Assembly (NCBI GenBank): GCA_017548765.1
Contig: JAFYZH010000096.1
Coordinates: forward strand, 1 to 64,000
Direction of reading: 5' to 3'
Length of the DNA stretch: 64,000 nt
Origin: Lachnospiraceae bacterium
GTDB taxonomy: Bacteria; Bacillota; Clostridia; Lachnospirales; Lachnospiraceae
This document shows, piece after piece, positions 40,311 through 48,137 of the stretch. Made by a program: the position numbers and the translations under genes. Positions within the stretch are counted from its first letter, which is position 1; the number at the start of each line of letters is the position of its first letter. The notes below the pieces were generated by a model. It did not search any database. It was not told the DNA's origin and worked only from the letters and a program-made list of their open reading frames with translations.

Positions 40311-41221
40311 TGAAGACATCCGTAAATATCGCGGGCGTGGAGTTGAAAAACCCCGTGCTCGAAGCCTCCGGAACATTCGGTTCCGGCATGGAATACAGTG
40401 AGTTTGTCGACCTGTCCGCACTCGGCGGCGTGGTTACGAAGGGCGTCGCAAATGTACCCTGGCCCGGGAATCCGACTCCCCGTATCGTGGAGACAGCGTC
40501 CGGCATGCTGAACGCCATCGGCCTTCAGAACCCCGGCGTGGAAGTGTTCTGCAGACGCGACCTGCAGTTCCTCAAACAGTACGATACAAAGGTGATCGTC
40601 AATGTCTGCGGACATACGACGGAAGAATATCTGGCGGTCGTGGATCGCCTGGCGGACGAGCCCGTTGACCTGCTGGAGATCAATATTTCCTGCCCGAATG
40701 TCAAAGAGGGCGGCATCGCTTTCGGACAGGATCCGAAGGCGGTCGAAGCGATCACACGTGCGGTGAAGAGCCATGCGAAGCAGCCGGTCATCATGAAGCT
40801 CTCGCCGAATGTGACGGACATCACCGTGATGGCACGCGCGGCCGAGGCCGGTGGAGCGGATGCATTGTCCCTGATCAATACCATCACCGGCATGAAGATC
40901 GACGTTGAACGCCAGAAGTTCGCTCTGGCAAATAAGACCGGTGGCCTGTCCGGTCCCGCGATCAAACCGGTCGCAGTGCGCATGGTCTACCAGGTCGCAC
41001 GCAGTGTATCCATTCCGATCATCGGCATGGGAGGCATCGCCTGCGCGGCCGATGCTTTGGAGTTCATTCTGGCGGGCGCGACCGCGGTCAGCGTCGGCAC
41101 CGCGAATTTCTTTGATCCGTACGCAACGGTGAAGGTCGCAAAGGGTATCGAAGACTACCTGATGCGCCACGGTTGCGAGGATATAAATGAGATCATCGGA
41201 AAGCTTGCGAAGGAGGCTTAA
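40310..41221 (+). CDS. pyrD: Dihydroorotate dehydrogenase, catalytic subunit (type 1B)
   Basis: 303 residues. FMN-dependent enzyme that oxidises dihydroorotate to orotate. The type 1B form uses an active-site Cys, seen as C128 in NISCPNVKEGG, and works in a complex with PyrK, encoded directly upstream with a one-base overlap. LEASGTFGSG near the N-terminus, NTITGMKID and GMGGI further on match FMN and phosphate binding. GGAGGTGG lies at the end of pyrK. Downstream, a promoter separates it from pyrE. Confidence 0.96.
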   Translation: MKTSVNIAGVELKNPVLEASGTFGSGMEYSEFVDLSALGGVVTKGVANVPWPGNPTPRIVETASGMLNAIGLQNPGVEVFCRRDLQFLKQYDTKVIVNVCGHTTEEYLAVVDRLADEPVDLLEINISCPNVKEGGIAFGQDPKAVEAITRAVKSHAKQPVIMKLSPNVTDITVMARAAEAGGADALSLINTITGMKIDVERQKFALANKTGGLSGPAIKPVAVRMVYQVARSVSIPIIGMGGIACAADALEFILAGATAVSVGTANFFDPYATVKVAKGIEDYLMRHGCEDINEIIGKLAKEA

Positions 41222-41235
41222 GCCGAGGTAAGTAC

Positions 41236-41265
41236 TTGCACTTTCGATGGTTTCTGTGTTAGAAT
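41236..41265 (+). promoter_or_regulatory. Promoter before pyrE
   Basis: TTGCAC (41236-41241), 18-base spacer, TAGAAT (41260-41265); 47 bases before the pyrE ATG. Confidence 0.6.
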
Positions 41266-41312
41266 AGGAACGCAAACGACAGACATTTTGTAATTTCACG
41301 GAGGTATCCCAA

Positions 41313-41990
41313 ATGGAACGTTACAAGGAAGAGTTTATCGAGTTTATGGTGGACAGCCAGGTATTGCGCTTCGGTGAGTTTATCACGAAGAGCGGACGTA
41401 AGTCCCCGTTTTTCATCAACACCGGTTTCTACAACACCGGCGAGCAGCTTCTGCGACTCGGAAAGTACTACGCAAACGCCATCGCGACCGAATTCGGTAC
41501 CGATTTTGACATCGTTTTCGGCCCGGCTTATAAGGGTATCCCGTTAGCTACGGCCGTTTCCATGGCTCTGTTTTCAGAGTATGGCGCAACGGTTCGATAT
41601 TCCTCCAACCGTAAGGAGGTTAAGGATCACGGCGACGTCGGCATCCTCCTCGGAAGCCCGATCAAGGACGGCGACCGTGTCATGATGGTCGAGGACGTGA
41701 CCACATCCGGTAAATCCATCGCCGAGACCATGCCCATCATCAAGGGAGCAGCTCCCGACTGCAAGGTATGCGGTCTGATGGTATCGGTAAACCGCCAGGA
41801 GCGCGGTACCGGCGAGAAGAGTTCCTTCGATGAGATTGAAGAGAAGTACGGAATGAAAGTCCGCGCGATCGTCACCATGGATGAGGTGGTCGAGCACCTC
41901 TACAACAAGCCTTACAACGGTAAGGTATACATCGATGACAACATGAAGAAAGCGATCGACGAATACTACGCACAGTATGGCGCAAAATAG
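41313..41990 (+). CDS. pyrE: Orotate phosphoribosyltransferase
   Basis: 225 residues. Joins orotate with PRPP to give OMP, the substrate of PyrF. The PRPP-binding loop MVEDVTTSGKS (residues about 127-137) and the FGPAYKGIPLA block identify the family. Start ATG follows ACGGAGG. The C-terminal 20 residues extend beyond the core. It has its own promoter but continues the pyrimidine set. Confidence 0.95.
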   Translation: MERYKEEFIEFMVDSQVLRFGEFITKSGRKSPFFINTGFYNTGEQLLRLGKYYANAIATEFGTDFDIVFGPAYKGIPLATAVSMALFSEYGATVRYSSNRKEVKDHGDVGILLGSPIKDGDRVMMVEDVTTSGKSIAETMPIIKGAAPDCKVCGLMVSVNRQERGTGEKSSFDEIEEKYGMKVRAIVTMDEVVEHLYNKPYNGKVYIDDNMKKAIDEYYAQYGAK

Positions 41991-42013
41991 ATAAGCAAGA
42001 GAAGGAGAAAACC

Positions 42014-42166
42014 ATGGGAGAGAAATTATATCGTTCATTGACCACGTCCGGTGCCGGAAATATCGCAGTCGGCATCATCATTATCGTTGCCGGTGTGGCA
42101 ACCGGTGTTGTAGCGATCGTTAACGGAGCGAAGATGCTCATTAACCGCAAAAACATTACATTCTGA
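42014..42166 (+). CDS. 50-residue single-helix membrane protein
   Basis: ATG at 42014 follows AAGGAGA. The product has one hydrophobic helix (about residues 16-37, rich in Ile, Val and Gly) and a basic C-terminus NRKNITF. The helix carries GxxxG-like spacing that could support self-association. It is 24 bases after pyrE and 8 bases before the VanZ-like gene. I do not recognise a named family. Confidence 0.65.
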   Translation: MGEKLYRSLTTSGAGNIAVGIIIIVAGVATGVVAIVNGAKMLINRKNITF

Positions 42167-42174
42167 GAAGTATC

Positions 42175-42657
42175 ATGAAACAGTTATCCAAAAAACAGAA
42201 GAGGATCTTCATTCTTCTGTTTTTGCTGTATCTGGGTTTGGTCGTCTATCTGACCTGTTTCGGGGAACGCATGGCAAATGCTTCGGATGGATCTCCGCGG
42301 TATAATCTGAAACCGTTTAAAGAGATCCTGCGTTTCTGGAATAATCGTCATATCGTGGGAAATCGCAGTATGTTCCTGAATATCTTCGGTAATGTGCTTC
42401 TGTTCGTGCCGCTCGGCGCGTTCTTATGCGCGGTCCCGAAGAAATCGAACATTTTTATCTGCTTTTTGATCTCGGCTCTGTTCAGTCTGTTTATTGAGAC
42501 ACTTCAGTTTTGTTTCAATCTGGGCAGTTTTGATGTAGATGACCTGATCCTGAATACTGCAGGCGGCCTGCTCGGCTATATTTTGTATTGGATCTTCCGC
42601 GCGATCGTGCGCTGGATCCGGTTCGAGAGCCGGACGAAGGCCGGAAACCATAAATAA
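42175..42657 (+). CDS. VanZ-like membrane protein
   Basis: 160 residues with four membrane helices. The VanZ pattern is clear: NIFGNVLLFVPLGAFL, then SLFIETLQF and DVDDLILNTAGGLLGY. VanZ proteins confer low-level teicoplanin resistance in enterococci, but most relatives are of unknown role in the cell envelope. Weak ribosome site (GAGAAG) before the ATG at 42175; probably translated with the small protein before it. Confidence 0.9.
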   Translation: MKQLSKKQKRIFILLFLLYLGLVVYLTCFGERMANASDGSPRYNLKPFKEILRFWNNRHIVGNRSMFLNIFGNVLLFVPLGAFLCAVPKKSNIFICFLISALFSLFIETLQFCFNLGSFDVDDLILNTAGGLLGYILYWIFRAIVRWIRFESRTKAGNHK

Positions 42658-42680
42658 TCATTGAGGGGAGCTTCGCGATC

Positions 42681-43748
42681 GTGGAGAGCATTCGTATTCC
42701 GGACCCGGATCCGGAACTTTTGGAACGGGATATGCTGGCGGACAGCCGGATCATTGAGTTGCTGAAGGAACTCGAAGGGTCCGATCAGCCGGTATATCGT
42801 TATTTCCATGCGTTGTTTTCTCTGCTAATGCAGGAGGATCCCGCGAAGTTCTATTACACATTTTCCGAAGGGTACGAGGCATCGTTTGCGAACGCAAATG
42901 CGCAACAAAACGAGGATACGATACTTCCCGGAAACTGTGAACAGGCGCTGCGCCTGCTCATGCGTGAATGTGCAGACTGCAATACCTTTGCGGACTGCCG
43001 CTCATTTCCGGGCCTTATGGAAGATGCAGAAGACTCTATCTTTTCGTTTGGAGCCGGCCTCATCTATAAAGAACTGGCTCTGGAAGTATGGAGCTACGTC
43101 AGCGAAGTGTTGGAAGGAAACCGGGATGCTTACGACCGGATCTCGGGAGAGGTGATCCTCGAAAAGATCGTTTCCATGCATCAGGCTTACGATGCGGCCT
43201 ACATCGAACACCGCTATGACAGCGTTTTTAAAGCGACACCTGACACCGACCCGGATACGATCGGCTTTCCGTTCGTTTTTGACGGAAGCGAACTGTGGGA
43301 CTGGTTCTGCGAAGAGCCGGGATCCTTCTATTGTGGGTTGCCGTTTGATCTGCAGGCACATGAACATGTGATGCAGAAGATCGCAGAACACCCCGAGGAG
43401 AACCGGTATTCGGACGTGATCGCCTACTTGCTGGAAAATGCGAGCGGCCAGACGGTCGGTTTTAACGGAAATATCGTGAAACTGCCGTTCTTCCTGAAGG
43501 CATTGTCCGAGATACGAGAGCTTCCGTTTCGGGTATCTTTCTATGCGGTCGAATATCATCCTGCGCTCTATGCGCAGGGCTTCGGCGGACTCTACACGAA
43601 ACTGTCGGAGGACTTCTTAAAGCAGCGCCGCGCGGATGCGCAGTTCCTGCAAAAATACCTGCCTGCGGACAGGATCCGTAAGCAGATCGAGACTATCGAG
43701 AACCGGCGAAAACAGAGCCTGGAAACTCTGCATATCGTCAAATTATAA
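42681..43748 (+). CDS. Hypothetical soluble protein of 355 residues
   Basis: GTG start at 42681, preceded at about ten bases by GAGGGGAG. The product is acidic and soluble with no signal peptide or membrane helix. A Cys-containing stretch NCEQALRLLMRECADCNTF is notable, but the cysteines are not in a standard metal motif. The C-terminus is helical and charged. I do not recognise a family and no catalytic motif was seen. It lies between the VanZ-like gene and purE, all on one strand. Confidence 0.7.
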   Translation: MESIRIPDPDPELLERDMLADSRIIELLKELEGSDQPVYRYFHALFSLLMQEDPAKFYYTFSEGYEASFANANAQQNEDTILPGNCEQALRLLMRECADCNTFADCRSFPGLMEDAEDSIFSFGAGLIYKELALEVWSYVSEVLEGNRDAYDRISGEVILEKIVSMHQAYDAAYIEHRYDSVFKATPDTDPDTIGFPFVFDGSELWDWFCEEPGSFYCGLPFDLQAHEHVMQKIAEHPEENRYSDVIAYLLENASGQTVGFNGNIVKLPFFLKALSEIRELPFRVSFYAVEYHPALYAQGFGGLYTKLSEDFLKQRRADAQFLQKYLPADRIRKQIETIENRRKQSLETLHIVKL

Positions 43749-43784
43749 ACACACGCCCTACGGGGAGGAAAGAGAGGCTGACAA

Positions 43785-44297
43785 ATGGCAAAAGTTGGGA
43801 TTGTTATGGGAAGTGATTCGGATCTGCCCATCATGAGTAAGGCAGCGGCCATGCTGGAGAAATTCGGGATCGATTACGAGATGACTATCATTTCGGCGCA
43901 TCGTATGCCTGATATTTTCTTCGATTATGCGAAGACTGCGAAGGATAAAGGCTTCCAGGTCATCATCGCGGGTGCAGGCGGCGCAGCTCATCTGCCCGGT
44001 ATGTGTGCGGCGATCTTTCCGCTTCCGGTCATCGGCGTGCCCATCCACTCGAAAGCATTGTCCGGTGTGGACTCTTTGTATTCCATCGTTTCCATGCCTT
44101 CGGGTATCCCTGTAGCGACCGTAGCAATCGACGGTGCGGCCAATGCGGGCATTCTCGCAGCGAAGATGATCGCGATCAGTGATGAAGCCGTTTACGAGAA
44201 GATCGTTGCTTACAAAGACGAGCTGAAAGACGGCGTAGTCGAAAAGAAAGAAAAGATCGAGAAGATCGGTTACAAAGCATATATGGAGCAGATGTGA
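43785..44297 (+). CDS. purE: N5-carboxyaminoimidazole ribonucleotide mutase (PurE)
   Basis: 170 residues. Moves the carboxyl group of N5-CAIR to form CAIR in purine synthesis. GIVMGSDSDLPIM at the N-terminus, SAHRMPD and AGAGGAAHLPGM are the family's active-site blocks. Class I enzymes act after PurK; purK is not in the window, so either it is elsewhere or CO2 is used directly. No purine riboswitch is visible in the 36 bases upstream. Confidence 0.95.
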   Translation: MAKVGIVMGSDSDLPIMSKAAAMLEKFGIDYEMTIISAHRMPDIFFDYAKTAKDKGFQVIIAGAGGAAHLPGMCAAIFPLPVIGVPIHSKALSGVDSLYSIVSMPSGIPVATVAIDGAANAGILAAKMIAISDEAVYEKIVAYKDELKDGVVEKKEKIEKIGYKAYMEQM

Positions 44298-44343
44298 TCC
44301 TTAAGGTCACACAACCTACTGAAAGAATAGCGGAGGATTAAAC

Positions 44344-45369
44344 ATGGATTACAAGAAATCAGGAGTTGACATCGAGGCCGGATACAAGTCGGTCGAACTC
44401 ATGAAGGAGCACATTAAGAAGACCATGCGTCCGGAAGTACTGGGCGGTATCGGCGGCTTCTCAGGCGCATTCTCCATGGCAAAGGTGAAAGAGATGGAAG
44501 ATCCGGTACTTCTGTCCGGAACCGACGGTTGCGGAACGAAGGTGAAGCTTTGCTTCTTGATGGATAAGCATGACACCATCGGTATCGACGCGGTTGCAAT
44601 GTGCGTGAACGACGTAGCGTGCGCCGGCGGCGAGCCTCTGTTTTTCCTGGATTATATCGCATGCGGTAAGAACTATCCCGAGAAGATCGCGCAGATCGTT
44701 AAGGGCGTAGCGGACGGCTGTGTGCAGTCGGATTGCGCACTCGTCGGCGGTGAGACCGCTGAGCATCCCGGTCTTATGCCGGAGGATGAGTACGATCTGG
44801 CCGGTTTTGCCGTAGGTCTGGTAGACCGCAAGGACATGATCACGGGTGATTCGATCCTGCCCGGTGACGTTCTCATCGGTATCGCTTCCACAGGTGTTCA
44901 TTCCAACGGTTTCTCGCTGGTACGTAAGGTATTCGAGATGACGAAGGAGTCCCTGGATACTTATTATGATGAACTCGGTGCTACTCTGGGTGAGACCCTG
45001 ATCACACCGACCCGCATCTACGTAAAGGCACTGCGCGCCGTAAAGGAGAGCGGTGTTACCATTAAGGGCTGCAGCCACATCACAGGCGGCGGTTTCTACG
45101 AAAACATCCCGCGTATGTTGCCGGATGGCGTATGCGCAGAGGTTAAGAAAGACAGCTATCCCGTACTCCCCATCTTCAAGCTCATGCAGAAGAAGGGCGA
45201 CATCGAAGAGAAGATGATGTACAACACGTTCAACATGGGCCTCGGCATGGTTCTTGCGATCGAGCCGAAGGATGTCGATGCGACATTGAAGGCTCTCGAG
45301 AGCACCGGCGAGAAGGCATACGTTGTAGGCCGTGTGATCGCAGGAGAGAAGGGCGTTAAGCTCATCTGA
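44344..45369 (+). CDS. purM: Phosphoribosylformylglycinamidine cyclo-ligase (AIR synthetase)
   Basis: 341 residues, standard PurM length. Closes the imidazole ring to give AIR using ATP. Family blocks: GGIGGFSGAF, LLSGTDGCGTKVKL, the VNDVACAGGEPLFFLDY metal/ATP segment and GLVDRKDMI. GGAGG precedes the ATG. Follows purE by 46 bases. Confidence 0.96.
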   Translation: MDYKKSGVDIEAGYKSVELMKEHIKKTMRPEVLGGIGGFSGAFSMAKVKEMEDPVLLSGTDGCGTKVKLCFLMDKHDTIGIDAVAMCVNDVACAGGEPLFFLDYIACGKNYPEKIAQIVKGVADGCVQSDCALVGGETAEHPGLMPEDEYDLAGFAVGLVDRKDMITGDSILPGDVLIGIASTGVHSNGFSLVRKVFEMTKESLDTYYDELGATLGETLITPTRIYVKALRAVKESGVTIKGCSHITGGGFYENIPRMLPDGVCAEVKKDSYPVLPIFKLMQKKGDIEEKMMYNTFNMGLGMVLAIEPKDVDATLKALESTGEKAYVVGRVIAGEKGVKLI

Positions 45370-45434
45370 TCTTTAGGTGACAGTTTCGAAACAGTATGAT
45401 CCATCATAAATCTGAACTTATAAGGAGTGCGACC

Positions 45435-46079
45435 ATGTCCGCATCAAAGTTTAAGATCGGCGTTTTGGTGAGCGGCGGCGGAACGAATCTGCAAGCCATC
45501 ATGGATGCCGTAAAGAACGGAGATATCCCGAATACCGAGATATCGTTCGTGATCAGTAACAACGCAAATGCATACGCGCTTACACGCGCGGAAAATGCCG
45601 GCATCCCGGCACGCTGCATTTCCCCGAAGAATTTCACATCGCGTCTGGATTTCGAGAACGCATTGACCGAGGCAGTCGTTTCCTATAACGTCGACCTCGT
45701 TGTTGCGGCAGGCTTCCTGGTGATCATCCCGAAGGCCATGATCCGCGCATATAAGGACCGCATCATCAACATCCATCCGTCCCTGATCCCGTCATTCTGC
45801 GGAACCGGTTATTACGGACTGAAGGTGCATGAGGCAGTGCTGGCGCGCGGCGTGAAGGTGACCGGAGCGACCGTACATTTTGTGGATGAGGGAACCGATA
45901 CCGGCCCCATCATCTTCCAGAAGGCAGTCGAAGTCTTACAGGACGACACGCCGAAGAGCCTGCAGCTTCGTGTGATGGAGCAGGCGGAGTGGGTCATTCT
46001 GCCGAAGGCGATCGAGTATATTTCCCGCGGCCTGGTTTCGGTCGATCCCGAAACACGGACCGTTAAGATCAAACAGTGA
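45435..46079 (+). CDS. purN: Phosphoribosylglycinamide formyltransferase
   Basis: 214 residues from the ATG at 45435, which has AAGGAG eight bases upstream; the frame is open 39 bases further up but lacks a site. Transfers a formyl group from 10-formyl-THF to GAR. Family motifs: VLVSGGGTNLQAI, ISNNANAYAL, NIHPSLIPSF with the active-site His, and HFVDEGTDTGPII with the active-site Asp. Confidence 0.95.
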   Translation: MSASKFKIGVLVSGGGTNLQAIMDAVKNGDIPNTEISFVISNNANAYALTRAENAGIPARCISPKNFTSRLDFENALTEAVVSYNVDLVVAAGFLVIIPKAMIRAYKDRIINIHPSLIPSFCGTGYYGLKVHEAVLARGVKVTGATVHFVDEGTDTGPIIFQKAVEVLQDDTPKSLQLRVMEQAEWVILPKAIEYISRGLVSVDPETRTVKIKQ

Positions 46080-46097
46080 AAACGGAGGAACGTTAAG

Positions 46098-47369
46098 ATG
46101 AAGGTATTGATCGTTGGCGGCGGCGGCCGCGAGCATGCGATCGCATGGAAGGTAGCGCAGAGTCCGCGCGTGACGAAGTTATATTGTGCCCCGGGTAATG
46201 CGGGTATCGCGAAGATCGCGACCTGCGTGCCGATCGGCGTTATGGAATTTGATAAGATGGTCGCTTTCGCGAAAGAAGAGAAGATCGATTTCGTGATCGT
46301 AGGACCGGACGATCCGCTGGTAGGCGGCATCGTAGATAAGTTCGAAGAGGCGAATATCCGCGTATTCGGACCTCGTAAGAATGCAGCGATCCTGGAGGGG
46401 TCGAAGGCATTTTCCAAGGATCTGATGAAGAAGTATGGCATCCCGACCGCAGCATACGAGACATTCAACAGTCCCGAGGCGGCTCTGGAGTATGTGAAGA
46501 CCTGCCCGATCCCGACCGTTCTGAAGGCAGATGGTCTGGCACTCGGTAAGGGCGTTCTGATCTGCAACACCCGTGAAGAGGCGATCGAGGGCGTAAAGAC
46601 TCTCATGCTGGATCGTCAGTTCGGCAGCGCCGGCGACACCATCGTTGTCGAGGAGTTCATGACCGGCCGTGAGGTTTCCGTTCTGTCCTTCTGCGATGGT
46701 AAGACTATCCGCATCATGACGAGCGCACAGGACCACAAGCGCGCGAAGGATGGCGACCAGGGCCTGAATACCGGCGGCATGGGAACATTTTCCCCGAGCC
46801 CCTTCTACACCGAAGAGGTCGATAAATTCTGCCGCGAGCACATCTACCAGAAGACCGTGGATGCGATGGCAGCCGAAGGTCGCGAGTTTAAGGGCGTGAT
46901 CTTCTTCGGCCTGATGCTGACACCTGAGTGCCCGAAGGTTCTCGAGTTCAACGCGCGTTTCGGCGATCCCGAGACACAGGTCGTTCTGCCTCGTATGGAG
47001 AACGACATCATGGAAGTATTCGAGGCTTGCGTAGACGGAACCCTCGATAAGATCGAGCTTTCCTTTGCGGACAATGCAGCGGTTTGCGTCGTTCTGGCAT
47101 CGGACGGTTATCCGGTTTCCTACCAGAAGGGCTTCGAGATCAAAGGCTTGGAGAACTTCGACGGAGCAACAGATAAGTTTGTGTTCCATGCAGGTTCCAA
47201 ATTCGACGGCGATAAGATCGTGACGAACGGAGGACGTGTCCTCGGCGTGACCGCGATCGGCCCCGATCTGAAGACAGCCCGTGCGAATGCATATGCAGCA
47301 ACGAAACTCGTTTGCTTCGGAAATAAATACATGCGCAGCGACATCGGTAAAGCGATCGACGAAGCATAA
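46098..47369 (+). CDS. purD: Phosphoribosylamine-glycine ligase
   Basis: 423 residues. ATP-grasp enzyme that joins phosphoribosylamine with glycine to form GAR. The start VLIVGGGGREHAIAWK and the ATP-grasp blocks PTVLKADGLALGKGV and FNARFGDPETQ are typical. GGAGG precedes the ATG. Last gene of the purine set, followed by a strong bidirectional terminator. Confidence 0.96.
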   Translation: MKVLIVGGGGREHAIAWKVAQSPRVTKLYCAPGNAGIAKIATCVPIGVMEFDKMVAFAKEEKIDFVIVGPDDPLVGGIVDKFEEANIRVFGPRKNAAILEGSKAFSKDLMKKYGIPTAAYETFNSPEAALEYVKTCPIPTVLKADGLALGKGVLICNTREEAIEGVKTLMLDRQFGSAGDTIVVEEFMTGREVSVLSFCDGKTIRIMTSAQDHKRAKDGDQGLNTGGMGTFSPSPFYTEEVDKFCREHIYQKTVDAMAAEGREFKGVIFFGLMLTPECPKVLEFNARFGDPETQVVLPRMENDIMEVFEACVDGTLDKIELSFADNAAVCVVLASDGYPVSYQKGFEIKGLENFDGATDKFVFHAGSKFDGDKIVTNGGRVLGVTAIGPDLKTARANAYAATKLVCFGNKYMRSDIGKAIDEA

Positions 47370-47372
47370 AAC

Positions 47373-47413
47373 AAAACCGCCGGCCGGCACGTAAGTGCCG
47401 ATCGGCGGTTTTT
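47373..47413. terminator. Bidirectional terminator between purD and PH-domain gene
   Basis: Long stem with arms 47373-47390 and 47395-47412 (two-base mismatch in the middle) and a GTAA loop. A-rich left and T-rich right flanks allow it to stop transcription from both sides; purD ends on the + strand and the next gene ends on the - strand. Confidence 0.92.
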
Positions 47414-47433
47414 ATCTTAGGGTATATGCCCGA

Positions 47434-47901
47434 TCATTCGTCCATATTGTCGTCGTAAGCCCCGCTCAACTCGATGTCGGGATCATCGCCGAAGAGCGAG
47501 CCATCTATGTCAATGTGCGAGCCGCCCTCCATACTGAAGAATTCTTTTCCGACAACGCGCTTCTTATCACGAGCCGTCTCTACCAGTTCGGAGATCAGGT
47601 TCTTTACAGCAAGCGGACGCTTGATGTTCTTAAGAACGATCTCGTGGTCGGTATCTGCCTTCGTGCAGATGGTTATAGAACCGGTACCGAAGATCTTCTG
47701 CAGAAGATTTCTGCGAAGTTTAAGGTCGATCACACGATAGAGCAGAAGCTCGTCGTATGTGGATGAGAAGAAACCCTTCTCAGTGTAGAGACGATCCTGC
47801 GAAACGCGATATCTATCGAAACTAAGCGGGAACCACATATGATGTTTGCGATCTTTCCAAATGATCTCAGGCTCAGCCGCTGTCATGGTAGCTTTTGACA
47901 T
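47434..47901 (-). CDS. Bacterial PH-domain protein (bPH_2 type)
   Basis: 155 residues; the only supported - strand gene. Start at 47901 chosen because AAGGAG lies about nine bases upstream. Residues 10-110 match the bacterial PH domain pattern: a strand-rich core with YRVSQDRLYTEKGFF, YRVIDLKLRRNL and FGTGSITICT, followed by a helix. There is no membrane helix, unlike YdbS/YdbT. The C-terminal 40 residues are acidic. Function unknown. A good promoter lies 57 bases upstream. Confidence 0.8.
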   Translation of the reverse strand: MSKATMTAAEPEIIWKDRKHHMWFPLSFDRYRVSQDRLYTEKGFFSSTYDELLLYRVIDLKLRRNLLQKIFGTGSITICTKADTDHEIVLKNIKRPLAVKNLISELVETARDKKRVVGKEFFSMEGGSHIDIDGSLFGDDPDIELSGAYDDNMDE

Positions 47902-47957
47902 AATCTTATTCTCCTTCCCGATACGCAATGATCACGCTCTGCATATCTCTGTAAATG

Positions 47958-47986
47958 ATTATATCGGAAAATGACGATAAATTCAA
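47958..47986 (-). promoter_or_regulatory. Promoter of PH-domain gene
   Basis: On the - strand: TTGAAT (47986-47981), 17-base spacer, TATAAT (47963-47958). Confidence 0.75.
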
Positions 47987-48049
47987 GCATTTTCGTCTGA
48001 GTTTAAGACAAATACAGGGAAAAAGACCGAAAAAAGTAAGAAAAGACTC

Positions 48050-48085
48050 TTTACATTTGAGGCAAAATGTAGTAAAACTTATATA
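48050..48085 (+). promoter_or_regulatory. Promoter region of clpB
   Basis: Two overlapping readings: TTTACA (48050-48055) with TAAAAC (48073-48078), or TTGAGG (48057-48062) with TATATA (48080-48085), each with a 17-base spacer. Either would start transcription inside or just before the CIRCE element. Confidence 0.5.
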
Positions 48086-48089
48086 GACA

Positions 48090-48116
48090 TTAGCACTCAC
48101 ATGCTAAGAGTGCTAA
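48090..48116 (+). promoter_or_regulatory. CIRCE operator (HrcA binding site)
   Basis: TTAGCACTC, nine-base spacer, GAGTGCTAA: a perfect match to the CIRCE consensus bound by the heat-shock repressor HrcA. It lies 21 bases before the clpB ATG, so clpB, and any genes read through from it, should be induced by heat. Confidence 0.97.
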
Positions 48117-48137
48117 TCCGATAAGGAGATGACATTT

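Noticed and set aside
42175..42657. Glycopeptide resistance gene vanZ
   Set aside because: Only the VanZ-like family can be supported; there are no vanRSHAXY genes, so resistance should not be inferred.
43749..43784. Purine or PRPP riboswitch before purE
   Set aside because: Only 36 bases lie between the genes, too few for an aptamer.
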